From NCBI RefSeq assembly GCF_022811725.1, contig NZ_CP094527.1, positions 2,170,001 through 2,234,000 of the forward strand: DNA of 64,000 bases. Reading direction: 5' to 3'. The position numbers were made by a program, and so were the translations under genes. How positions within the stretch are numbered: the stretch's first letter is position 1; every line of letters starts with the position of its first letter. The stretch is from Mucilaginibacter sp. SMC90 (lineage in GTDB: Bacteria > Bacteroidota > Bacteroidia > Sphingobacteriales > Sphingobacteriaceae). Of the stretch, positions 44,068 through 51,815 are shown one piece after another. Under the pieces are notes generated by a model, which saw only the letters and a list, made by a program, of their open reading frames with translations, did not search any database and was not told the DNA's origin.

Positions 44068-47000
44068 TTGAAAAAGATATTCTGTTTTGTTTTGACTCTG
44101 ATGCTATTGTCGGGTACAAATCTTTTCGCCCAACAACCAGGCCATTTGCATTATGTTGACCCGTTTATTGGTACAACTGTAAGTAATGTGCTTACCAAGT
44201 GGGGTAATAATGGCGGCTGTTATCCCGGTGCGGTTGCGCCATCGGGGAGTGTGCAACTAAGTCCGGAAACAAGGGTTACCGGGGCCAGAGGATATAATTA
44301 TACCGACAGCTCGGTTTACTATTTCAGTTGCCTGGGGCACATGAGTGGTTTTCCTGAAGGTTCATCCGGCCATCTGTTCATAATGCCATGGAATAGCGAT
44401 ATAGATTTTGAGCCTGGCAAATCAAGTATACACTTTTCGCACAAAAAGGAAAGTGCTGTGCCTGGTTATTATAAGGTGAGTTTTGAAGGCCAGCAAACCG
44501 CTGTTGAAGCCACTGCCACCACAAGAACCGGCATGTTCCGTTTTACATTTAGCGGAGATGCTAAACCCCAAATTTTCATCGGCAATGGCGGCCAGGTTAA
44601 CGCCATATCCAACAAAGTACTCCATGTTTCTGATGCTAACACTGTTATAAATTTTAGTGAAGGATACGTAGACAAAAAGGAAGTTCGGGGCGGCTGGTTA
44701 TTTACCCTTCCTAAAGCATCAACAGGTGCTACAGTTGTCACTTTGCAGTTGAGCAAATCATCGGTAGGTTATTCAGGCGCGCAACATAATATTGATCAGG
44801 AAATCGGTCGACTGAGCTTTGATGAGGTTAGTGCGAAAACCAGTCGCGAATGGGCCAAATTGTTATCTGTTGCAGATATAACCGATAACAGCGAACAAAA
44901 CAAAACAGTGTTTTACACGGCGCTTTATCACTCGTTGCTGCTGCCATGGGTTATTGATGATGCTGATGGTAATTATCGGGGCCACGATGGTAAGGTATAT
45001 CAAAAAACGGGGCAGAATCAATATGGTGCATTTTCACCCTGGGATACTTTCCGGTCGTTACACCCATTGCTCACCCTGCTATATCCTCAAAAACAACAGG
45101 ATGTGATCTTATCCATGTTGGATGTTTACAAACAAAGCGGGCACCTGCCAACCGAAACCATGACGGGCAACCACGCTGTTCCCATTATTGTTGATTCCTA
45201 TTTAAAAGGGATCACTGGTTTTGATAAGGAGCTCGCATACAAGGCTATGGAAAAAGATTTGGTTAACGGCCCCTTTATTCAGCCGGACATGGAAGTCTAT
45301 CATGAAAAAGGTTATGTCCCCTTTACCCGGCCGGAATCCGTTACCCGCACCGTAGAATATGCTTATGATGATTGGGCGTTATCGCAGTTTGCAGATAAGG
45401 TCATGAATGATAAAAAAGCCGCCCAATTGTTATCAGGCAGAGGTTTAAATTACCGTAATCTTTTAAACAAAGATGAGTTGTTCATGCTGCCGCGAAATGG
45501 TAATGAATTTAAGCGTCAGCCCGGTACATCGGGATATAAAGAGGGTGATAAGTGGGTATACTCATATTTTGTGCCTCAAAATGGTAAAGATCTGATCAAC
45601 ATGACAGGCGGTAACGAGCAGTTTACGGTCCTGCTTGATTCGGCCCTAAGCAATGATGTTATTCTGTTTGATAATGAAACTGTGTTTAATCTGCCTTACC
45701 TTTTTAATCAGGCAGGTAAACCACAGCTTACACAAAAGTGGGTAAGGGACATTATGCTTAACAGGTTCAGTTCTACCCCCGGTGGTTTACCCGGCAATGA
45801 TGATCTTGGTTCAACATCAAGCTGGTATATTTTTAGTTCAATGGGAATCTATTCGGTATGCCCCGGCAGGCCGCTTTATGCTATAGGTGCACCATTGTTT
45901 AAATCCGTAACACTTCATTTGCCAAATGGAAAAAGGTTTATCATCAGCAGTAATAATTCGTCGGCAAAAAATAACTATGTGCAGTCGCTGCGTATAAATG
46001 GCAGGCCCTGGCAACGGTTAACACTGCCGCATTATGTACTGGAAAATGGTGGCACGATGGATTTTGGCATGGGCAAAGAGCCGGCTAACTGGCCGGCGGA
46101 TAAAGATCCAATTGAGCTATCCACCACACAAAAAAACGCCACTTTCAGCATCGTGAATTATTCGATCGATAAGAAAAGCGTGACTTCGGATGAACGGCTC
46201 GTGATAAAATTTAAGCTTAAAAATGCAGGTAGCATAGGTGTTAAAACCGTGAAATTGTTAGCTAATGGGAAGCTATGCGGTTATAAGAATTGTTTGATTG
46301 AACCGGGGCAAACTGTTCAGGATTCTATAGCATTCAGGCTTTACCCGGTAGGGAAAATAGTACTGAAACTTGATAATATGCCTCCATTTGCGGTTGAGGT
46401 GACGCTGCCAAAGAAGGCACATGAGCACTCTTTCAAAATATCCGGGCTGGAAGTAAACCCGATGATACGGCTAAATGAAAATCAGGAAATAAAGTATCAG
46501 ATAAAGAACATTGGTGGCCTTAAGCAAACCTTTACTATTCCTGTAATCCAAAATGACTCGGTTGCTTTTACAGATAATATTAAACTTAATGCGGGCGAAG
46601 TTAAAACAGTAAGTCATAATATTAAGTCATTAAAAAAAGGATTTAAGTATGTAAGGGTTGATACCGCCAAAATCCTTTATAAAGTTTATGAAAACAGCAT
46701 AGAATCATTATTGCTGAACTTTGAATCAATTACGCCGGGTAAAAGCGTGCCTGACAGCTCGGGATTTCATAATGACGGGAACATCATTTCAGCTTCAGCA
46801 ATAATCGGTAAGGACAAGCTGCTTTTTGGTGACAGTACGTATGTTGAAGTTCCAAATTCGCCTGCTTTAGATAAGATGGGCGAGTCCATTAGTATGACGG
46901 GATGGGTGTACCCGATGGGTAAAGAGAGGGGCCTGGTGGATATCATCAGCAAGGGTGATAATCATGTTTTGCAAATGACTGATAGCAAAATTCTTACCTT

Positions 47001-47310
47001 TTTCGCTGGCGGATGGGGTAGGGGCGATTGTACTGTCAATCTCCCTGCTGATTGGCAGCAGCACTGGCATCACATAGCAGGAGTGTGCAGCGGTAAAACG
47101 CTTTATGTTTATATTGATGGCGCTTTGGCCGGGACTTCGATATTGGAGGTCGCTGCCGATCTGTCTGTAAGTAACAAATGGACCCTTGGCCGGAATGAAG
47201 AGTTTCCTTCAGAGAGGGTGTTCCACGGTTATATTAACAAAGTGAAAGTTTTTAAGGCTGCTTTATCTGCCGGTGATATTAAAGCTATTGTAGCTACGGA
47301 GAGTGAGTAA
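44068..47310 (+). CDS. GH92 alpha-mannosidase-like enzyme with C-terminal LamG domain
   Basis: 1080 residues; the start is TTG 44068, which directly opens the signal peptide MKKIFCFVLTLMLLSGTNLF; no suitable ATG exists. The GH92 N-terminal domain begins YVDPFIGTTVSN with GGCYPGAVAPSGSVQLSP. The (alpha/alpha)6 domain holds EGDKW at Glu492, where the proposed general acid lies, and PGNDDLGSTSSWYIFSSMG with Asp578/Asp579, where the general base lies. Known members are calcium-dependent exo-alpha-mannosidases. After residue 690 come two beta-rich stalk domains and a LamG domain (about 890-1075), not usual in GH92; they may anchor it to substrate. Confidence 0.87.
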   Translation: MKKIFCFVLTLMLLSGTNLFAQQPGHLHYVDPFIGTTVSNVLTKWGNNGGCYPGAVAPSGSVQLSPETRVTGARGYNYTDSSVYYFSCLGHMSGFPEGSSGHLFIMPWNSDIDFEPGKSSIHFSHKKESAVPGYYKVSFEGQQTAVEATATTRTGMFRFTFSGDAKPQIFIGNGGQVNAISNKVLHVSDANTVINFSEGYVDKKEVRGGWLFTLPKASTGATVVTLQLSKSSVGYSGAQHNIDQEIGRLSFDEVSAKTSREWAKLLSVADITDNSEQNKTVFYTALYHSLLLPWVIDDADGNYRGHDGKVYQKTGQNQYGAFSPWDTFRSLHPLLTLLYPQKQQDVILSMLDVYKQSGHLPTETMTGNHAVPIIVDSYLKGITGFDKELAYKAMEKDLVNGPFIQPDMEVYHEKGYVPFTRPESVTRTVEYAYDDWALSQFADKVMNDKKAAQLLSGRGLNYRNLLNKDELFMLPRNGNEFKRQPGTSGYKEGDKWVYSYFVPQNGKDLINMTGGNEQFTVLLDSALSNDVILFDNETVFNLPYLFNQAGKPQLTQKWVRDIMLNRFSSTPGGLPGNDDLGSTSSWYIFSSMGIYSVCPGRPLYAIGAPLFKSVTLHLPNGKRFIISSNNSSAKNNYVQSLRINGRPWQRLTLPHYVLENGGTMDFGMGKEPANWPADKDPIELSTTQKNATFSIVNYSIDKKSVTSDERLVIKFKLKNAGSIGVKTVKLLANGKLCGYKNCLIEPGQTVQDSIAFRLYPVGKIVLKLDNMPPFAVEVTLPKKAHEHSFKISGLEVNPMIRLNENQEIKYQIKNIGGLKQTFTIPVIQNDSVAFTDNIKLNAGEVKTVSHNIKSLKKGFKYVRVDTAKILYKVYENSIESLLLNFESITPGKSVPDSSGFHNDGNIISASAIIGKDKLLFGDSTYVEVPNSPALDKMGESISMTGWVYPMGKERGLVDIISKGDNHVLQMTDSKILTFFAGGWGRGDCTVNLPADWQQHWHHIAGVCSGKTLYVYIDGALAGTSILEVAADLSVSNKWTLGRNEEFPSERVFHGYINKVKVFKAALSAGDIKAIVATESE

Positions 47311-47422
47311 ATTCAAAAGCAGTAAAATAATCGCGAAAAAAATATCAGGCTTTTTACAGATATGATCTGAAAAATTAGAGATTTGCCAAGCCTGTTTAAA
47401 CACGCCTAAAAATCTATCTGAA

Positions 47423-49717
47423 ATGATCTTAAACATTTGCCCGAAATTAAAACGGAACATATACCCGTTGCTATTGCTTTCGATGGTCACTGCTGCAACA
47501 AACGCACAGCAAAAGGCGGCCAAAGTAAAAAAGGATGAGGTTGATTATGTTAATCCGCTTATAGGCACAGCCTCAACTGGTTTTGCCAAAGGACTTGATG
47601 GTGGTGGCACGATGCCATGCGTAAACGTACCATTTGCCATGACCAATTTTGTTGCCCAAACCGGCGAAAACAAAATGAGCAAAATGAGTTATACCTATGA
47701 GGATAACTCAGTGATAGGCCTGATGGCCTCGCACCAGCCAACTGTTTGGATGGGAGATTATGGTTACGTATCTGTAATGCCACAAATCGGCAACCTGCGC
47801 GTACTGCCCGAAGAGCGTAAGCTAATGTTTGATCACAAAGATGAGGTAGCCAAACCTTATTACTATTCGGTAAAACTAAAAGCCGGTGCCAACGCAGGCA
47901 TCAAAGCCGAGATAGCCGGAGCCAACACCTGCGGTATGTTCCGCTTTACTTTCCCAAAGGCAGATCAGGCACATCTCATCATTCAGGGTATCAATCTTAA
48001 TCCGGCACTTACCGATTGGGCCAACGATTTTAAACTGAGGATGAAAGAGCTGCGTGGATATGTACATATTGATACCGTAAATAACGAGATAACCGGCTAC
48101 AACCCCGACAGGCAGTCGGCGCAACTTGGGCCTCCGCTTAAAAACTTTAAGGGTTATTTTATTATTAAGTTTGATAAACCCATCCGCAGTTATGGCACCT
48201 GGGATAATCAAACCATTAAAAAGAAAAGCAAGGAACAATTTGGCACCCGTATGGGGGCTTACGTATCCTTTAAAACAACAGGCAGTACGGTTGTGAAAGT
48301 TACGGTAGCCACTTCATTTATCAGCGTTGACCAGGCCCGCCATAACCTTAAAAAGGAGATTCCAGACTGGGACTTTGAAAAGGTTGTGAAAAACACCCGC
48401 GATACCTGGCAGCAGCAATTGAAAAAAGTACAGGTAGCTGATATCACCGACGGGCAAAAGACCATTTTTTATACAGCCATGTTCCACACCCTGCTTTTCC
48501 CAAGGGAGTTTTCAGAATATGGCAGGTATTACAGTGCTTTTGATGATAAAATTCACAATGGTGTTTCTTACAACGATTATTCATTGTGGGATACCTTCAG
48601 GGCCTTGCATCCGCTGCTCATCCTTACACAGCCCGAGCGTGTAAATGATATGGTGAAATCGCTATTGCAAATGTACCAGGAGGGCGGCTGGATGCCAATG
48701 TGGCCTAATCCAACCTATACTAATATCATGATAGGTACCCATGCCGATGCTGTAATTGCCGATGCTTATATAAAAGGTTTTAGAGGCTACAACGCTGCCT
48801 TAGCTTACGAAGCCCTGCATAAAGACGCTTTTACCGCACCCGATGGCGATGTTCAGAAAAAATGGGGCGACCGTGACCTGTGGACAAGCTTTGAGGCAAG
48901 GGGAGGGTTGACCAATTACCATAAGCTAGGCTATGTTCCGGTTGATAAAACCAGGGAATCGGTATCGCGCACTATTGAGTATGGTATTGATGATTACTGC
49001 GTTGCCCAGCTTGCGAAGGCTTTAGGCAAAACAGGCGATTATAACCAATTGATGGGCTGGAGCAAAAATTATAAAAATGTCTATAACACTTCAACCGGCT
49101 TTATGGCCCCTCGTAATGCTGATGGCAGCTGGTCGGCCCAGCCGGATAGTGGTTTCACTGAAGGTACAAAATGGACATATACTTTTGGAGCCATGCAGGA
49201 TGTACCCGGAATGATCACCCTTATGGGCGGTGAAAAAGCATTTGCTGATAAATTGACCCACAATTTTAACGACGGCCATTACCGTGCCGATAACGAGCCT
49301 GGTCACCATTACATTTACTTGTTCAACTATTGCGGTATGCCATGGAAAGCCCAGGAACTGGTGAGGCAGCACACTTCATGGCAAAATTTCAGAAATGCCC
49401 CGATTGGCATAAACGGCAATGATGATTGCGGCCAAACATCAGCATGGTATATTTTTAGTACCATGGGTTTTTACCCTGTAACGCCGGCATCGGGTACTTA
49501 CAGTATTGGTGCTCCCCAGTTTCCATACATTGCCTTAAACCTGCAAAACGGAAACAAGCTGGTGATTAAGGCCACTGGTTTATCTACCCAAAACAAATAC
49601 GTAAAATCAGTAACTTTTAATGGTGTACCTATAAAAGATCATGTGATATCTCATGAGCAAATCAGTCACGGTGGCACATTGGCTTTCACCATGACCAACA
49701 TCCCTCAAAAAGATTAA
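47423..49717 (+). CDS. GH92 alpha-mannosidase-like enzyme, second copy
   Basis: 764 residues, the common GH92 length, with a signal segment IYPLLLLSMVTAATNAQQ. It has VDYVNPLIGTASTGFAKG, the general-acid region EGTKW (Glu580) and INGNDDCGQTSAWYIFSTMG with Asp667/Asp668. The N-terminal part differs clearly from its neighbour (MPCVNVPFAMTNF in place of YPGAVAPSGSVQL), so the two probably differ in linkage preference and are not recent duplicates. The gap to the first copy is 112 bases. Confidence 0.9.
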   Translation: MILNICPKLKRNIYPLLLLSMVTAATNAQQKAAKVKKDEVDYVNPLIGTASTGFAKGLDGGGTMPCVNVPFAMTNFVAQTGENKMSKMSYTYEDNSVIGLMASHQPTVWMGDYGYVSVMPQIGNLRVLPEERKLMFDHKDEVAKPYYYSVKLKAGANAGIKAEIAGANTCGMFRFTFPKADQAHLIIQGINLNPALTDWANDFKLRMKELRGYVHIDTVNNEITGYNPDRQSAQLGPPLKNFKGYFIIKFDKPIRSYGTWDNQTIKKKSKEQFGTRMGAYVSFKTTGSTVVKVTVATSFISVDQARHNLKKEIPDWDFEKVVKNTRDTWQQQLKKVQVADITDGQKTIFYTAMFHTLLFPREFSEYGRYYSAFDDKIHNGVSYNDYSLWDTFRALHPLLILTQPERVNDMVKSLLQMYQEGGWMPMWPNPTYTNIMIGTHADAVIADAYIKGFRGYNAALAYEALHKDAFTAPDGDVQKKWGDRDLWTSFEARGGLTNYHKLGYVPVDKTRESVSRTIEYGIDDYCVAQLAKALGKTGDYNQLMGWSKNYKNVYNTSTGFMAPRNADGSWSAQPDSGFTEGTKWTYTFGAMQDVPGMITLMGGEKAFADKLTHNFNDGHYRADNEPGHHYIYLFNYCGMPWKAQELVRQHTSWQNFRNAPIGINGNDDCGQTSAWYIFSTMGFYPVTPASGTYSIGAPQFPYIALNLQNGNKLVIKATGLSTQNKYVKSVTFNGVPIKDHVISHEQISHGGTLAFTMTNIPQKD

Positions 49718-49720
49718 TTG

Positions 49721-50749
49721 TTAAGATGCTGTAGATGCCCTCGCAATCAATTGTGACGGCATCACCAGCTCCTGATCAGGCTCATTAAGCCTTCCGGACA
49801 GGCGGCCGAAAAGTATTTCGGCAGCCTGTTTACCCATTTCATAAGCAGGCTGCAAAACAGTAGTAAGCGGTGGGTTAAGTATGGCTGCTGTAATCTGGTT
49901 GGTAAAACAAACAACTTTTACATCACAGGGAATCTGTAATTTCAGCTCATCGCAGGCCAGGTAAGTTGCAGTTGCCAACTGCTCAACCGTAGCAATAATG
50001 CCATCGGGTTTAACAGTCGTTAAATGAGCTTTAATCATACCAACGTTTTCGTCAGTATACTTATTGGAGCAGGTTACTATTCCTGTATCTTGAGCTTTAA
50101 ACCCATTGTCATTTAAGGCCTGTCGATACCCTTGCTCGCGGGCCGATAAAATAGAAGGGTAGCCGCTGATGGTAACAAGTGATATATTTTTACATCCTGC
50201 CTGCAATAGATGAACAGTAGCGTTGTAAGCGCTGGCGTAATCATCAGTTACAATTTTATCTGCAGTAATATCCTCACACACCCTGTCAAAAAAAACTATG
50301 GGGATGCCTGTTTCCTGTAATGTTTTGATATGGCCTGTATCGTGTGTACTGCTGGCTATCGACATGATGAGGCCATCAACCCGGCCACTGGCCAGATCAT
50401 TAAACATCGATGCCTCTCGTTCATAACTGTCATGGGTAAGGTAAATCAGTGCATGATATTTTTTGGGAGCGATAACGCTTTCAATTCCGTTAATGGCCTG
50501 GCTAAAGAAACTATCGGCAATTTCTGGTATGATGATAGCTATCGTATTACTGCTTTGTTTGCGAAGACTGCTGGCATATGCGTTTGGTACGTAATTTAAG
50601 CGTCTTGCTGCTTCCATTACCTTCAGTTTGGTTTCAGGACTGATATCGTAACTATCACGCAGTGCTTTCGATATTGTTGCGGTTGAAAGATTAAGCTCTT
50701 TCGCAAGCGTTTTCATATTTACCTTATCGCTTTTATTACCGCCGGTCAT
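49721..50749 (-). CDS. LacI-family transcriptional regulator
   Basis: 342 residues. The N-terminal helix-turn-helix reads MKTLAKELNLSTATISKALR with the hinge NYVPNAYASSLRKQSSN; the sugar-binding periplasmic-type domain (about 65-342) has IAIIIPEIADSFFSQAINGI and DGLIMSIASS. It is convergent with the second GH92 gene, 3 bases apart, and on the opposite strand to the locus. It probably represses or activates part of the glycan locus in response to a sugar, beside the ECF/FecR route. Confidence 0.93.
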   Translation of the reverse strand: MTGGNKSDKVNMKTLAKELNLSTATISKALRDSYDISPETKLKVMEAARRLNYVPNAYASSLRKQSSNTIAIIIPEIADSFFSQAINGIESVIAPKKYHALIYLTHDSYEREASMFNDLASGRVDGLIMSIASSTHDTGHIKTLQETGIPIVFFDRVCEDITADKIVTDDYASAYNATVHLLQAGCKNISLVTISGYPSILSAREQGYRQALNDNGFKAQDTGIVTCSNKYTDENVGMIKAHLTTVKPDGIIATVEQLATATYLACDELKLQIPCDVKVVCFTNQITAAILNPPLTTVLQPAYEMGKQAAEILFGRLSGRLNEPDQELVMPSQLIARASTAS

Positions 50750-50894
50750 TTTTTAGCAAAGTTTAATTGGTTGGCTGAATTGTAGGAGCAATATAACGAA
50801 AAAAGGTGTTCTGTAGTCTGTGCCGGTAGCGGCTCTGATTGTTGGTGTTTGTGAAAGCGATCCTCTGTCTGTTCTGATGTATGCTTAAAACAAC

Positions 50895-50921
50895 AAAAGC
50901 CACCCTTTTGGAGTGGCTTTT
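50895..50921 (-). terminator. Terminator of the tRNA-Lys gene
   Basis: AAAAGCCAC (50895-50903) pairs with GTGGCTTTT (50913-50921). On the minus strand it directly follows the tRNA 3' end. Confidence 0.75.
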
Positions 50922-50922
50922 G

Positions 50923-50995
50923 TGATCCCGCTGGGACTCGAACCCAGGACCCCAACATTAAAAGTGTTATGCTCTACCGGCTGAGCTACGGAATC
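50923..50995 (-). tRNA. tRNA-Lys (UUU)
   Basis: 73 bases on the minus strand. The acceptor stem GATTCCG/CGGGATC has one G-T pair; the D arm is GCTCAGCCGGTAGAGC; the anticodon stem TAACA/TGTTG encloses loop CTTTTAA with anticodon TTT; the T arm is CTGGGTTCGAGTCCCAG; the discriminator base is A. CCA is not encoded. Confidence 0.96.
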
Positions 50996-51054
50996 ATTCT
51001 TTAAATTTTTCGCTTTACTAAGGCGAGGCTGTTTAAAGGCAGCTTTGGTTTAAA

Positions 51055-51099
51055 TAAAAAAGCCTCTTTTCAAAGGCTTTGTGATCCCGCTGGGATCAC
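51055..51099 (-). other. Second copy of the tRNA-Lys 3' end plus terminator
   Basis: TGTGATCCCGCTGGGA at 51080-51095 repeats the 3' end of the intact tRNA-Lys with its flanking GGCTTT. As at the intact gene, the minus strand continues into a small terminator hairpin (51055-51079). The rest of a tRNA body is missing. This is either a decayed tandem tRNA or an attachment-site half left by an integrated element. Confidence 0.55.
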
Positions 51100-51445
51100 T
51101 TTTTTATCGGAAAATCGCGCTTTTTAGCGTGATTTCAAAGGTTTTTAAAATTGGGGCCACGATTGGGGCAACATATCTTATAACCTGTTTTAATTCGTTT
51201 TAAAGAACTTCGTTAGTATTGCAAAGATAGTAAATTCAATATGAAAACACAAATCAATTATCAATTTGCGCCTAAATGAAAAACAAGGAAAAGGTTTTAC
51301 AGGATATGAAATCGTGATCCTATTATAACAACCTTAGCCTTCGATAAACAAAGGTGTCACACCCATTTAATAGCCGGCTTGTTATGAAGCCGGCTTTTGT
51401 TTTGATTCTTCTCAAAAGAATTTTAATAAATCTTTTTATAACAAA
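51100..51445. other. Gene-poor stretch next to the tRNA fragment
   Basis: No supported gene. It holds only short frames, such as one of 12 codons starting at 51241. The minus strand near 51120-51185 reads YVAPIVAPILKTFEITLKS without a start, possibly a remnant. A plus-strand terminator-like hairpin at 51372-51398 has no gene upstream. Confidence 0.5.
51372..51398 (+). terminator. Orphan terminator-like hairpin
   Basis: AGCCGGCTT and AAGCCGGCT form a 9-bp stem with a 6-base loop, followed by TTTGTTTTG. It points in the plus direction although no plus-strand gene precedes it; it could serve an unseen small RNA or be left from a lost gene. Confidence 0.6.
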
Positions 51446-51814
51446 TCAATTAGAAATCCCTAAAAAATCAGAGAATGTATTAGTTATAAAAATTGCTTCA
51501 TCCTTAGACATACCAATGAATGGCATTTCATAAACATTCCCAGTAGATTTTTCTATAGCAAATGCCGTATCGCCTCCATCAGAACCAATTAAAAAGAATT
51601 CAGGGGCATATTCATTTACCTGATAATCTTCATTTAATTCTAACATATCGGTAATAGGCCATAGAAGAATGAAATCGCCGTTTTTGTTAATATCAGCACC
51701 GTTTGATTCTTTGAAAAAATCAATAAAACCAACAGGCATCTGAAAATTTACATTTCTAACGAAAAAATCTATATCTTCTTTTTTAGGTGCTGGATTTTTA
51801 TCTATTGTTATCAT
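51446..51814 (-). CDS. SMI1/KNR4 (SUKH)-type immunity protein
   Basis: 122 residues with the SUKH plan: N-terminal PMGFIDFFKESNGADI-like stretch (it reads PVGFIDFFKESNGADINKNG), central LLWPITDMLELNEDYQ, then EFFLIGSDGGDTAFAIEKST and FLGIS near the end. Such proteins bind and neutralise the nuclease tail of the polymorphic toxin encoded just before them. Only 1 base separates it from the stop of the Rhs gene on the same strand, the classic toxin-immunity order. It acts in the cytoplasm; no signal peptide. Confidence 0.9.
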   Translation of the reverse strand: MITIDKNPAPKKEDIDFFVRNVNFQMPVGFIDFFKESNGADINKNGDFILLWPITDMLELNEDYQVNEYAPEFFLIGSDGGDTAFAIEKSTGNVYEMPFIGMSKDEAIFITNTFSDFLGISN

Positions 51815-51815
51815 T

